64,000 bases of DNA from Arthrobacter pigmenti (GTDB taxonomy: Bacteria; Actinomycetota; Actinomycetes; Actinomycetales; Micrococcaceae): NCBI RefSeq assembly GCF_011927905.1, contig NZ_JAATJL010000001.1, forward strand, positions 2,666,001 to 2,730,000, given 5' to 3'. The notes below the pieces were generated by a model. It made no database searches. It was not told the DNA's origin and saw only the letters and a program-made list of their open reading frames with translations. Positions within the stretch are counted from its first letter, which is position 1. Every line of letters starts with the position of its first letter. This document shows positions 52,803 to 61,994 of this stretch, in pieces. A program made the position numbers and the translations under genes.

Positions 52803-54085
52803 CAGAGACCTCCCGCAACAACAACATCACCGCGTGCAGCCTTGGCCGCAATGTCTGTGCGGTACTGGCCACCTTCGAGCTTGAGGCGGCGGACGCCGTC
52901 GTACGCTTTCTTCCGCGCCTGGGCCAGGTCACTACCAAGCCCGACGACGGCGAGCACCCGCCCGCCTGCCGAGACCACCGTGCCGTCCCCGGCGAGCGCA
53001 GTCCCGGCGTGCAGCACGTGCACGCCCTCAAGCTCGTCCACCTCGTCCAGTCCGCTGATCGGATCACCGGTGCGTGGAGAATCGGGATAGTTCGCGGAGG
53101 CCAGTACGACGGCGACAGCGGTCTGGGACGACCAGTGCAGATTATCGACTGTCCCCAGTTCGCCCTTGGCCGCTGCGAGGAGCACTCCCCCGAGTGGGGT
53201 CTTCAGCCGGGCGAGGACCGCCTGGGTCTCGGGGTCGCCGAATCGGGCGTTGAATTCGATAACGCGCAGGCCACGCGATGTCAGCGCCAACCCGCAGTAG
53301 AGCACACCTGTGAACGGTGTGCCGCGGTGGGCCATTTCGTCGATGGTCGGCTGCGCCACGCGCTCGATGACCTCATCGACCAGACCCGCGGGCACCCACT
53401 CAAGCGGCGAATACGCACCCATGCCGCCGGTATTGGGGCCCTCGTCGTTGTCGAAAATACGCTTGAAATCCTGAGCTGGGGCCAGCGGCACCACCGTGGA
53501 ACCGTCAGAGAGGACAAACAGGGAGACTTCCGGTCCGTCAAGGAACTCCTCGATCACCACAGACCCGCCGGCGTCGAAACACGCCTGCGCGTGCTCGAGC
53601 GCCGCGTTCCGGTCGGAAGTGACCACCACGCCCTTGCCTGCAGCGAGCCCATCGTCCTTCACGACGTACGGTGCGCCGAACGAGTCCAGCGCCTCGGCGG
53701 CCTCCTCATGGGTCAACGCGACCTTTGCCATCGCCGTCGGGACTCCAGCCGCAGCCATGACCTGCTTGGCGAAGGCCTTGGATGCCTCCAGTTGGGCAGC
53801 CGCGCGGGTGGGCCCGAAGACCGGAACTCCGGCGTCGATCAGCGCGTCCGCAACTCCGGCGGCCAGCGGTGCCTCAGGACCTACAACCACCAGGTCGGCG
53901 CCGAGCCGGGAAGCCAGCTCGGTCACCGCGGCGGGATTATTGGCGTCGATCTGATGCGTGGGGACGATCTGGGCGATACCCGCGTTACCCGGCGCGGCAT
54001 GCACTTCGCGAACGAAGGGATCGGTCAGGAGTGCTCGGACAATGGCGTGTTCGCGGCCTCCGGGGCCAATCACAAGAACCTTCAC
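52802..54085 (-). CDS. purD: Phosphoribosylamine-glycine ligase
   Basis: The 427-residue ATP-grasp enzyme adds glycine to phosphoribosylamine, the second purine step. It starts MKVLVIGPGGREHAIVRAL (typical N-domain), has PYVVKDDGLAAGKGV in the ATP-grasp core, GPEVSLFVLSDG, and TGGMGAYSPLEW. The final RRLKLEGGQYRTDIA is the standard C-domain. Purines are then completed by purF and purM here and others outside. The gene is divergent from the molybdopterin oxidoreductase gene with a 102-base gap. Confidence 0.97.
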   Translation of the reverse strand: MKVLVIGPGGREHAIVRALLTDPFVREVHAAPGNAGIAQIVPTHQIDANNPAAVTELASRLGADLVVVGPEAPLAAGVADALIDAGVPVFGPTRAAAQLEASKAFAKQVMAAAGVPTAMAKVALTHEEAAEALDSFGAPYVVKDDGLAAGKGVVVTSDRNAALEHAQACFDAGGSVVIEEFLDGPEVSLFVLSDGSTVVPLAPAQDFKRIFDNDEGPNTGGMGAYSPLEWVPAGLVDEVIERVAQPTIDEMAHRGTPFTGVLYCGLALTSRGLRVIEFNARFGDPETQAVLARLKTPLGGVLLAAAKGELGTVDNLHWSSQTAVAVVLASANYPDSPRTGDPISGLDEVDELEGVHVLHAGTALAGDGTVVSAGGRVLAVVGLGSDLAQARKKAYDGVRRLKLEGGQYRTDIAAKAARGDVVVAGGL

Positions 54086-54187
54086 AGTACTTCAGGGTAC
54101 TGGCTCGGTACTGCGCGAACTACTGCACGGGGCTACTGTGAAGTAGCACTCACCAATACCCGCCGCGCCTCTCTCCGAATCAAGAGT

Positions 54188-55783
54188 ATGAAAGCCGTTC
54201 GAAAGTCCACCCGCAGGGCATCCAGTTTCGCCATGCTCGCCGGTGTCCTCGCCGCAGGCCTGGTGCTCGGCGTCGCGGAACTTGCCGGGTCCTTCTTCTC
54301 CACGCGCTCGGCCCCGCTGATTGCCCTGGGCTCAACCTTTATCGACTTCACGCCGTCCTGGCTGAAGGACTTCGCGATCGACACGTTCGGCACCAACGAC
54401 AAGCTCGCGCTCTTCATCGGCATGGCAGTCACCATCGTGATCCTCGCCGCCATTCTGGGCTATCTGGCGTGGCGCCGTTGGATCCTCGGCGTCGCGGGCG
54501 TCCTGTTCATGGGCGCGGTGATGGTTGCCGCCGTCGTGTCCCGTGCCGGAGCGTCAGCGCTCGACGCCGTGCCCTCGGTGATCGGCACGCTCGCCGGTCT
54601 GGCCGCACTCCGCTGGATGATCGTCAAGCTCCACGCTGCCGTGCCCGCGGCAGCCCAAGCGGACGACGACGGCGTCTACAGCGCCGACGAACCGTCGCCT
54701 GAGCGGGCCAAGACCGGCGCCAGCAGGCGCGCGTTCTTCGCTGCAGCCGGCGTGACCGCCGTCGTCGCCGGTGCGACCGCCGCCGGAGGGGCCGTGATCA
54801 GCGCTGCCCGCAGTACCGTCAACGCCGCCCGCCGGCAGCTCAGCTTCCCGGACCCGGTGGATACTGCCAAGCCGGTGCCGGAGGGCGTGGACGTGGCGCT
54901 GGAGGGCGTGGATCCCTGGCTGACTCCCAACCCGGACTTCTATCGGATCGATACGGCGCTGCAGGTGCCGACCATCGACGTCGATACGTGGGAACTGCGG
55001 ATCCACGGGATGGTCGAGGAAGAGATCCGGATGAATTTCCAGGACCTGCTGGACTCCGAACTGATCGAACGGCACATCACACTGACGTGCGTGTCCAATC
55101 CCATCGGCGGAGATCTTGTCGGCAACGCGAAGTGGCTCGGGTACCCGATCCGCAAACTGCTGGAACGGGCACGGCCCACCGAGGGCGCCGACATGGTTCT
55201 ATCTACCAGTACTGACGGCTTCAGCGCCTCCACTCCCCTGCCGGTCCTGCAGGATGAACGGGACGCCATCTTTGCAATCGCAATGAACGACGAACCGCTT
55301 CCCCTTGAACACGGCTACCCGGTACGCATGGTGGTGCCCGGTCTCTACGGCTACGTCTCGGCGACCAAGTGGGTGGTTGACCTTGAGGTGACCCGTTTCG
55401 CCGACGCCACCGCCTACTGGACGGATCGCGGCTGGTCCGAGAAGGGCCCGATCAAGACCCAGTCCCGCGTCGAGGTCCCCAAGCCGTTCGCCAAGGTCGC
55501 CGCCGGAACCTACCGCGCGGGCGGAACGGCGTGGGCGCAGAACCGTGGCATCGACAAGGTCGAAGTCCAGATTGACGACGGACCGTGGGAGGAAGCCACG
55601 CTCGCGATCGAGTACACCGTCGATACGTGGCGGCAGTGGACGCACGAAGTGCAGCTCGAGCCCGGCTCGCACCGCATCCGGTCGCGGGCCTATGACCCGG
55701 ACGGCGTGCAGGTCGAGGAGCGCACCGACACCGTACCGAACGGCGCTTCCGGTTGGCACAGCGTCCAGTTCTCGGCGGAATAA
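54188..55783 (+). CDS. Membrane-anchored molybdopterin oxidoreductase (sulfite oxidase family)
   Basis: The 531-residue protein starts with about four membrane helices (about 14-145), followed by SRRAFFAAAGVTAVVAG (179-195), a twin-arginine-like segment that would carry the catalytic part outward. The molybdopterin domain (about 245-410) has the likely Mo-ligand Cys301 in LTCVSNPIGGD, and the C-terminal part (about 425-531) is a Mo-co dimerisation Ig-like domain (VEVPKPFAKV and VEVQIDDGPW). The physiological substrate is unknown. No heme partner is adjacent. The start at ATG 54188 excludes the purD antisense region. A GC hairpin lies at its end. Confidence 0.92.
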   Translation: MKAVRKSTRRASSFAMLAGVLAAGLVLGVAELAGSFFSTRSAPLIALGSTFIDFTPSWLKDFAIDTFGTNDKLALFIGMAVTIVILAAILGYLAWRRWILGVAGVLFMGAVMVAAVVSRAGASALDAVPSVIGTLAGLAALRWMIVKLHAAVPAAAQADDDGVYSADEPSPERAKTGASRRAFFAAAGVTAVVAGATAAGGAVISAARSTVNAARRQLSFPDPVDTAKPVPEGVDVALEGVDPWLTPNPDFYRIDTALQVPTIDVDTWELRIHGMVEEEIRMNFQDLLDSELIERHITLTCVSNPIGGDLVGNAKWLGYPIRKLLERARPTEGADMVLSTSTDGFSASTPLPVLQDERDAIFAIAMNDEPLPLEHGYPVRMVVPGLYGYVSATKWVVDLEVTRFADATAYWTDRGWSEKGPIKTQSRVEVPKPFAKVAAGTYRAGGTAWAQNRGIDKVEVQIDDGPWEEATLAIEYTVDTWRQWTHEVQLEPGSHRIRSRAYDPDGVQVEERTDTVPNGASGWHSVQFSAE

Positions 55784-55793
55784 CTGCCCAAAA

Positions 55794-55834
55794 CTTGTGC
55801 CCGCCGGATGGCCGTTCTCTCCGGTGGGCACAAG
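55794..55834. terminator. Hairpin after molybdopterin oxidoreductase gene
   Basis: Arms 55794-55808 and 55820-55834 pair over 15 bases with one G-T wobble around an 11-base loop. There is no T-tract. Confidence 0.65.
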
Positions 55835-55938
55835 CTACACACCAACTCAGCCATCGGGCGCCTGCTACCGGTTCCGCCCCGAAAACGCGTTCCCAGCGCC
55901 CGGTCGATGGCGTTGAAGTAATGCGCAATACTGGAAAC

Positions 55939-56943
55939 ATGCCCTCCACCTTCACCTCATCTAGCGCTGTGGACCTCGCGGTCCTGGAGCGCAACGGTTT
56001 CATCGAGTCCCGTCACGTCGGATCCGCCGTCGTACTGGCGGCCGACGGCTCAACGGTGACCGCCCTGGGCGATGTCGAAACGCCGATCTTCCCGCGCTCC
56101 ACCCTCAAGCCGTTCCAGGCATTAACGGCCATGCAGGCCGGCGTACCGTTGCGCGGTGCGCAGGTGGCCCTCGCCGCTGCGAGCCACGTGGGCAGCCACG
56201 AGCACATGGATGTGGTGAAGTCCATGCTGAGCGCGGCCGGTGTCACCGAGGATCAACTGCAGTGCCCCGCGGACTGGCCCCAGGACGAGGAAGCCCGCAA
56301 CTGGCTGATCCGCACCGAGAAGGGACGCCAGCGCATCGCCTTCAATTGCTCCGGGAAGCACGCTGCATTTCTGTGGGCCTGCACCGAGAACTCCTGGGAC
56401 CACAACACCTACCTTGACCGTGACCACCCGCTGCAGCAGCGGATCGCTTCGGTGATCGAGGAGTACACAGAGGAAACCGTGCAGCACTGGGCCGTTGACG
56501 GCTGCGGCGCACCGCTTGGCGCAGTTTCACTCACGGGACTTGCGCGCGGAATCGGCAGGATCGCAAAGGCGCCGGGTGACAAGAACGCCGATGCCCGGGC
56601 AGCAACCGTGGCCACGGCGATGCTCGACTACCCGTGGGCCGTTCATGGCCGCGGCCGGGAGAATTCCGTGGTTATGGAGGATCTCGGAATTCTGTCCAAG
56701 AACGGCGCCGAGGGCGTCCTCGTGATGGCAACCCCCACCGGAGTGTCCATGGCGTTGAAGGTCCTCGACGGGAACATCCGCGCCACCTCCCTCGTAGGCC
56801 TGACCCTGCTCGCAGCCTCCGGGGCAATCGACGCCGAATCGGTGGCTCCGGTGCTGGAGAAAATAGTCCAGCCGGTGCTCGGTGGCGGCGTCCCAGTGGG
56901 CAAGCTTCGCCTTGCCGCACCCGTGATGGCTCTCCTGGACTGA
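55939..56943 (+). CDS. L-asparaginase II-family protein (PF06089 type)
   Basis: The 334-residue protein is related to Rhizobium-type thermolabile asparaginases, which hydrolyse asparagine to aspartate and ammonia. Recognisable segments are RNGFIESRHVGSAVVL (about 18-33), IFPRSTLKPFQALTAMQAG with the Ser/Lys pair, ASHVGSHEHMDVV, and FNCSGKHAAFLW with the conserved Ser-Gly-Lys, followed by DGCGAPLGAVSL. The start may be ATG 55939 or the in-frame ATG 55921. It is followed after 2 bases by a sterol-carrier-like gene, as in related genomes near purF. Confidence 0.88.
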   Translation: MPSTFTSSSAVDLAVLERNGFIESRHVGSAVVLAADGSTVTALGDVETPIFPRSTLKPFQALTAMQAGVPLRGAQVALAAASHVGSHEHMDVVKSMLSAAGVTEDQLQCPADWPQDEEARNWLIRTEKGRQRIAFNCSGKHAAFLWACTENSWDHNTYLDRDHPLQQRIASVIEEYTEETVQHWAVDGCGAPLGAVSLTGLARGIGRIAKAPGDKNADARAATVATAMLDYPWAVHGRGRENSVVMEDLGILSKNGAEGVLVMATPTGVSMALKVLDGNIRATSLVGLTLLAASGAIDAESVAPVLEKIVQPVLGGGVPVGKLRLAAPVMALLD

Positions 56944-56945
56944 TC

Positions 56946-57317
56946 ATGGCCCGACGGCGGATTCCAGCAGCCACCGGCAACGCCGCCATCCGCGCTGTGG
57001 CGACCGGCAGCACCGACACAACCGAGCGCACGACGGCGGCACGCTTCTCCCTGGAGGAACTCGCCGCACGCGCGCCAGGGAACAGCGTGGAAGTCAGGGT
57101 GCCGCCGCTCGGCGTGACCCAGTGCGTCGAGGGTCCGCGCCACACCCGCGGCACCCCGCCGAACGTCATCGAGACCGACGCCGAGACCTGGCTCGCACTG
57201 GTTACAGGCACCCTCGCCTGGTCCGATGCAGTGTCCACCGGCCGTGTCTCCGCCTCCGGGCAACGGGCCGATCTGTCCACCCTCCTGCCGCTCTTCCCGG
57301 AAGTGGGCACCCCGTGA
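56946..57317 (+). CDS. Sterol-carrier-like small protein (Rv0807-like)
   Basis: The 123-residue protein resembles the small SCP2-fold proteins encoded beside purF in actinobacteria. The region FSLEELAARAPGNSVEVRVPPLG and the C-terminal ETWLALVTGTLAWSDAVSTGRVSASG match the SCP2 hydrophobic tunnel segments; in that fold the last helix closes over a lipid. No catalytic motif is present and the ligand is unknown. The stop overlaps the GTG of the DUF2079 gene (GTGA), indicating translational coupling. Confidence 0.8.
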   Translation: MARRRIPAATGNAAIRAVATGSTDTTERTTAARFSLEELAARAPGNSVEVRVPPLGVTQCVEGPRHTRGTPPNVIETDAETWLALVTGTLAWSDAVSTGRVSASGQRADLSTLLPLFPEVGTP

Positions 57318-58768
57318 CGCTGGAGCGGGAACGCGCTGCCGGGTCACATCCGCTGGTCCGGGGACTGCACGACGCCGGGGCGGCCCTGCGCCGCCAGCCG
57401 CCCGAGGCCTGGGCGGTGGCCCTTATTGTCACTGCGCTTTACTGCGTCTTCTCCGTGGCGCAGTGGTACCGACTGGAAACACCCTCCTGGGACCTCGGTA
57501 TCTTTACGCAGCTAGCGAAGGCCTATGCGGGGTTTGAAGCGCCGATCGTCCCCGTCAAGGGTCACGAGTTCAACCTCCTCGGAGACCACTTCCACCCCCT
57601 CCTGATCCTGCTGGGTCCCGCCTACGCTTTCTTCCCCTCCGGACTGACCTTGCTGATCCTGCAGAACCTGCTGGTCGGCTGGTCGGTGTTCATCCTTACA
57701 CGCCTGGCCGCCCGCCATCTCGGGCGCACCAGCGGCCTGTTCCTCGGTCTGGCATACGGGCTTTCCTGGGGCATTCAGGCGTCCGTCGCCGTGCAGTTCC
57801 ACGAGATCGCGCTGGCGCTGCCGCTGCTGGCCCTCGCGCTGGAGGCTTACATCGAAGGGCGGCTACGCACCGCCGTCGTCGCCAGTGCCCTGCTGGTGTT
57901 CGTGAAGGAGGACATGGGGCTGACCGTGTTTGCCTTCGGCCTGGTGCTGGCCTGGCGGTTCCGGCAGAGCCGCGCGTCGAGGGCAGGACTGTGGCTCGCT
58001 GCGTGGGGGCTGGCCTGGGTTGTCCTCTCGGTGGCCGTGATCCTTCCGGCACTTAACACCGGCGGCACGTATGACTACGCGGACCGCATCGATGTCGGCG
58101 CGCTACTGGCAAACCCCGTGGACACCGTGCTGACCATGCTCACCGCCGGGGAGAAGTACGAAACGCTGTGGCTGCTCCTGCTCGCCGGCGGCTTCCTGTT
58201 CCTGCGGTCACCGCTGGCCTTCGTGATGCTTCCCACGCTGCTGTGGCGGTTCGCCGCCGGGAACGAGTCCTACTGGGGCCCGGACTGGCATTACAACGCG
58301 GTTCTGATGCCGATTCTCTTCGCCGCACTCGTGGATGCTGTCCTTGCCGCCCGCCGCAGCAGGCGGAGCTGGCTGCGCTCCTATAGCGCCGCCGTCGTAC
58401 CCGTAGTAAGCGTGGTATCGCTGATGCTGCTTCCGGGGCAGCCGCTCGCGGACCTCGCGAAACCGGAGACCTACCAGCAATCACCGCGCTGGGACGCTGC
58501 CCACCGGATGATGGACCAGGTTCCCGCCGGTGCAACGGTGGAGACCGGTGTCGTGCTGATGCCGTACCTGGTGCCGGAGACCGAGGTGTACTGGATCGGC
58601 AACGAGAATCCCGCGCCCGAGTACCTCGTGCTCGACGCCGAAGACTGGAGTTGGGGCGCCGCACGGCCCACGAGCGCGGAGCAGCACGCCGAGGAGACCT
58701 GGCCGGGCGAGAACTATACGCTCGTGTTCAATGAAGCCGGTTATCAGCTGGTCAAGCGGAACTCCTGA
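57314..58768 (+). CDS. DUF2079 polytopic membrane protein
   Basis: The 484-residue protein has about ten hydrophobic helices. Conserved DUF2079 features are SWDLGIFTQLAKAYAGF (about 55-71), GDHFHPLLILLGPAY and FHEIALALPLLALALEAY, with later WRFAAGNESYWGPDWHYN. The fold resembles GT-C glycosyltransferases, with a Glu/His-rich external loop, so a lipid-linked sugar donor is possible; no activity has been shown that I know of. It starts with GTG overlapping the previous stop. The C-terminal 100 residues are a predicted extracellular domain. Confidence 0.88.
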   Translation: MTLERERAAGSHPLVRGLHDAGAALRRQPPEAWAVALIVTALYCVFSVAQWYRLETPSWDLGIFTQLAKAYAGFEAPIVPVKGHEFNLLGDHFHPLLILLGPAYAFFPSGLTLLILQNLLVGWSVFILTRLAARHLGRTSGLFLGLAYGLSWGIQASVAVQFHEIALALPLLALALEAYIEGRLRTAVVASALLVFVKEDMGLTVFAFGLVLAWRFRQSRASRAGLWLAAWGLAWVVLSVAVILPALNTGGTYDYADRIDVGALLANPVDTVLTMLTAGEKYETLWLLLLAGGFLFLRSPLAFVMLPTLLWRFAAGNESYWGPDWHYNAVLMPILFAALVDAVLAARRSRRSWLRSYSAAVVPVVSVVSLMLLPGQPLADLAKPETYQQSPRWDAAHRMMDQVPAGATVETGVVLMPYLVPETEVYWIGNENPAPEYLVLDAEDWSWGAARPTSAEQHAEETWPGENYTLVFNEAGYQLVKRNS

Positions 58769-58786
58769 TCCCGGTAGCCTTGATTC

Positions 58787-59077
58787 ATGAGTTCGCCCCA
58801 GTATCCCGAGCGTCGCCAGGTCACGGTCCGCCGGGCGCCCAAGTTCGCTTCCTTCATGGGGTTGGGGGCGGTGATCGGCTTCGTGGCGGCGCTGATCATT
58901 GCGTACACGGGTGATCCTGATCCCACCCTCACCCGCGAATCCGTCCTGGGGTTCTTTACGGTTGTGCTGGCCCTCCCCGGGCTGCTGCTGGGTGCGCTGG
59001 TCGCCCTGCTACTGGACTGGATCAGCGTCCGCCGCAGCAAGCAGGCAACGGCAGAGCGCACCCACGACGACGACTGA
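58787..59077 (+). CDS. Small membrane protein upstream of purF
   Basis: The 96-residue protein has two predicted membrane helices (FASFMGLGAVIGFVAALIIAY, about 20-40, and VVLALPGLLLGALVALLLDW, about 59-78) and basic and acidic tails. This small protein is a conserved neighbour of purF in actinobacteria; its function is unknown. It lies 18 bases after the DUF2079 gene, and an inverted repeat begins at its stop codon. Confidence 0.78.
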   Translation: MSSPQYPERRQVTVRRAPKFASFMGLGAVIGFVAALIIAYTGDPDPTLTRESVLGFFTVVLALPGLLLGALVALLLDWISVRRSKQATAERTHDDD

Positions 59078-59111
59078 TCTCACGAAACTTCCGCAACCGA
59101 GTCTCGTGAGA
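59078..59111. promoter_or_regulatory. Inverted repeat before purF
   Basis: TCTCACGA (59078-59085) and TCGTGAGA (59104-59111) form an 8-bp dyad with an 18-base spacer, ending 10 bases before the purF ATG. It could be an operator, or a hairpin that affects purF translation or terminates the upstream gene. Confidence 0.4.
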
Positions 59112-59121
59112 GAATGTAGCA

Positions 59122-60681
59122 ATGGTGCGCGGTGACGGACAGCTTTCCCATGATCTTCTTCCCGGCGAAAAAGGCCCCCAGGATGCCTGTGGCGTATTCG
59201 GCGTCTGGGCTCCCGGCGAGGAAGTAGCCAAACTCACGTATTACGGGCTCTACGCCCTGCAGCACCGCGGCCAGGAGTCGGCCGGTATCGCCACCAGTGA
59301 CGGCACGCGCATCAACGTGTACAAGGACATGGGACTGGTCTCCCAGGTATTCGACGAAGCAACCTTGAACACCCTCACCGGGCACATCGCGGTGGGCCAC
59401 TGCCGCTACTCCACCACCGGTTCCTCCAACTGGGCCAATGCGCAGCCCACGCTCGGTGCCACCGCCGTTGGAACCGTTGCCCTCGCCCACAACGGCAACC
59501 TCACCAACTCCGCTGACCTGTACCAGATGGTCCTGAACCGCCACGGCAAGCCCCGCAGCGGCGAGATGGCGCAGGGCAACACCTCGGACACCGCACTTGT
59601 GACCACGCTGTTGGCCGGGGATGACGGCCGCTCCCTCGAAGACACGGCACTTGACCTGTTGCCTTCCATCGAGGGCGCGTTCTGCTTCGTGTTCATGGAC
59701 GAGGGCACCCTGTACGCCGCCCGGGATGCCTATGGCGTCCGCCCGCTGGTACTCGGCCGGCTTCAGCGCGGGTGGGTTGTGGCGTCTGAGCAGGCCGCGC
59801 TGGCCACCGTCGGCGCAAGCTTCATCCGCGAGATCGAGCCGGGCGAGTTCATTGCCATCGACGAGAGCGGCGTCCGCTCGCGCCGGTTTGCCCCGACGAC
59901 GGCGGCTGGTTGCGTCTTCGAGTACGTCTACCTCGCGCGCCCGGACGCCGCGATCGCCGGACGCTCGGTCTACGATTCACGCGTCGAGATGGGCCGCCAG
60001 CTCGCCCGGGAGAACCGGATGGATGCGGACGTCGTTATCCCTGTCCCGGAGTCGGGTACGCCTGCTGCTGTCGGGTTCGCTGAGGAATCCGGTATTCCCT
60101 TCGCGCACGGTTTCGTGAAGAACGCCTATGTGGGCCGGACCTTCATCCAGCCGAGCGAGACACTGCGGCAGCTCGGCATCCGGCTCAAGTTGAACGCGCT
60201 GGAGTCGGTTATCCGCGGCAAGCGCATTGTCGTGGTCGATGATTCGATTGTGCGCGGCAATACACAGCGCGCCGTGGTGCGGATGCTGCGCGAGGCCGGC
60301 GCCGCTGAGGTACACGTCAAGATCTCCTCGCCACCGGTGCGCTGGCCATGCTTCTACGGCATCGACTTCGCATCGCGCGCCGAACTGATCGCCAACGGGG
60401 CGGCTGTTGAGGAAATCAGCAACTCCATCGGCGCCGACAGCCTCGCCTACATTTCCGAGGACGGCATGATCGCGGCCACTATGCAGCCCCGCGAACGGTT
60501 GTGCACGGCCTGCTTCACTGGGACGTACCCCATCGAGCTTCCCGAGGAAGACCGCCGCGGCAAGCTCCTGCTTGAGCGCGCCGACCCCGCCGAGAAGCCT
60601 GGCGCCACCGGATGCGATCCGGGCCCGGGCAGCGAACTCGAAACCCTCCTGACCGAAGCAGACAAGAAAGAGCGGGTATGA
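59122..60681 (+). CDS. purF: Amidophosphoribosyltransferase
   Basis: The 519-residue enzyme starts purine synthesis by transferring glutamine amide nitrogen to PRPP. A 22-residue propeptide precedes the catalytic CGVFGVW (Cys23), so it is the Bacillus-type enzyme that is processed and, with C-terminal cysteines (CFYG and LCTACFTG), binds a 4Fe-4S cluster. The glutaminase domain includes GHCRYSTTGSSNWANAQP. The PRPP site is VVVDDSIVRGNT. Its stop overlaps the purM start by 4 bases. An inverted repeat precedes it. Confidence 0.97.
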   Translation: MVRGDGQLSHDLLPGEKGPQDACGVFGVWAPGEEVAKLTYYGLYALQHRGQESAGIATSDGTRINVYKDMGLVSQVFDEATLNTLTGHIAVGHCRYSTTGSSNWANAQPTLGATAVGTVALAHNGNLTNSADLYQMVLNRHGKPRSGEMAQGNTSDTALVTTLLAGDDGRSLEDTALDLLPSIEGAFCFVFMDEGTLYAARDAYGVRPLVLGRLQRGWVVASEQAALATVGASFIREIEPGEFIAIDESGVRSRRFAPTTAAGCVFEYVYLARPDAAIAGRSVYDSRVEMGRQLARENRMDADVVIPVPESGTPAAVGFAEESGIPFAHGFVKNAYVGRTFIQPSETLRQLGIRLKLNALESVIRGKRIVVVDDSIVRGNTQRAVVRMLREAGAAEVHVKISSPPVRWPCFYGIDFASRAELIANGAAVEEISNSIGADSLAYISEDGMIAATMQPRERLCTACFTGTYPIELPEEDRRGKLLLERADPAEKPGATGCDPGPGSELETLLTEADKKERV

Positions 60682-61802
60682 CCTCTTCGAACCCCATCAC
60701 CTATGCAAGCGCCGGAGTGGACGTCGAAGCCGGCGACCGGGCGGTGGAGCTCATGAAGGAAGCGGTCAAGGCTACCCACACCGCCAACGTGGTGGGCGGC
60801 GTCGGCGGTTTCGCCGGGCTGTATGACGTCTCGAAGCTGCTGACCTACCGGAAGCCGCTCCTTGCCACCTCCACGGACGGCGTGGGCACCAAGGTTGCCA
60901 TTGCGCAGGCCATGGACATCCACGACACCATCGGGTTCGACCTCGTGGGCATGGTTGTGGATGACATCGTGGTGGTCGGCGCGGAACCGCTGTACATGAC
61001 CGACTACATCGCCTGCGGAAAGGTTGTGCCCGAGCGCATCGCCGCCATCGTCCGCGGCATCGCCTCGGCCTGCTCGGTTGCCGGAACCGCCCTGGTGGGC
61101 GGCGAGACCGCTGAGCACCCGGGCCTCCTGGGTGAGCACGAGTACGACGTCGCCGGCGCGGCTACCGGCGTAGTGGAAGCCGATGCGCTGCTCGGGCCGG
61201 ACCGGGTGCGTGAGGGTGACTTTGTCATCGGCATGGCTTCCTCCGGATTGCACTCGAACGGGTACTCGCTGGTTCGCCGGGTCATCAACCAGGCCGGATG
61301 GGCGCTGGACCGGCAGGTCTCGGAGCTGGGCCGCACCCTCGGCGAAGAGCTCCTTGAGCCTACGCGGGTGTACGCGGCCGACTGTCTCGACCTCGCCCGC
61401 CATCTCCCGCTCGATTACGACGGCGCCGTGCACGGCTTCAGCCACGTCACCGGCGGTGGCTTGGCGGCCAACCTGGCGCGGGTTCTCCCGCGCGGGCTCG
61501 AAGCCACCGTGGACCGGTCGACGTGGGCGCTACCACCGGTGTTCAGCCTCGTCTCCGAGCTGGGAAGCGTGCCGCTGCCGGACCTGGAGCGGACACTGAA
61601 CCTTGGCGTCGGAATGGTTGCCGTTGTTGCCGAAGCCGGTACTGACGCCGCCGTCGCGCGTTTGACGGAGCGAGGCGTTCCCGCGTGGGTTATGGGCCGT
61701 GTGGACGCGGCGTCGGGCGAGAACACCGACGGACCTGACTACGTGCAGGGCGCGAAGGGCGTCGACGGCGGTTCGGTTCGACTGGTTGGCTCCTACGCCT
61801 AG
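60678..61802 (+). CDS. purM: Phosphoribosylformylglycinamidine cyclo-ligase
   Basis: The 374-residue AIR synthetase closes the imidazole ring with ATP. It begins MTSSNPITYASAGVDVEAGD and has the PurM motifs GGFAGLYDV, LLATSTDGVGTK, VVDDIVVVGAEPLYMTDYIA, GGETAEHPG and SHVTGGGLAANL. The C-terminal AIRS domain ends in GVPAWVMGRV. Translation is coupled to purF. A long imperfect palindrome follows, then the convergent DUF3073 gene. Confidence 0.97.
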   Translation: MTSSNPITYASAGVDVEAGDRAVELMKEAVKATHTANVVGGVGGFAGLYDVSKLLTYRKPLLATSTDGVGTKVAIAQAMDIHDTIGFDLVGMVVDDIVVVGAEPLYMTDYIACGKVVPERIAAIVRGIASACSVAGTALVGGETAEHPGLLGEHEYDVAGAATGVVEADALLGPDRVREGDFVIGMASSGLHSNGYSLVRRVINQAGWALDRQVSELGRTLGEELLEPTRVYAADCLDLARHLPLDYDGAVHGFSHVTGGGLAANLARVLPRGLEATVDRSTWALPPVFSLVSELGSVPLPDLERTLNLGVGMVAVVAEAGTDAAVARLTERGVPAWVMGRVDAASGENTDGPDYVQGAKGVDGGSVRLVGSYA

Positions 61803-61811
61803 TTTCCCTGC

Positions 61812-61882
61812 ATCGACTCTCCCCAAATGGGCCTTATGGACGGCTTTAACGCCTGCTAAAGGCCAATTTGGGGAGAGTCGAT
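61812..61882. repeat. Long imperfect palindrome between purM and DUF3073 gene
   Basis: The arms at about 61812-61836 and 61858-61882 are complementary in 23 of 25 positions, around a 21-base centre that itself can fold (GGC...GCC). It is not related in sequence to the GAACTTTCGTGCA family. Position between convergent genes suits a bidirectional terminator or an intergenic repeat. Confidence 0.8.
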
Positions 61883-61994
61883 TCGCGTTGTAGATGTGGA
61901 GACAGCAAGAACCAGCGGCTCGACAATCAAGTCCTGGCCGCTGGTTCTGTGCGCGTTTGTGGTGTATGTATCTCAGCGAGAGCGAAGGGAGCGC

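Noticed and set aside
53009-54187. In-frame extension of the molybdopterin oxidoreductase to 924 codons
   Set aside because: The extension is antisense to purD. Membrane-protein character begins at ATG 54188, which is a better start.
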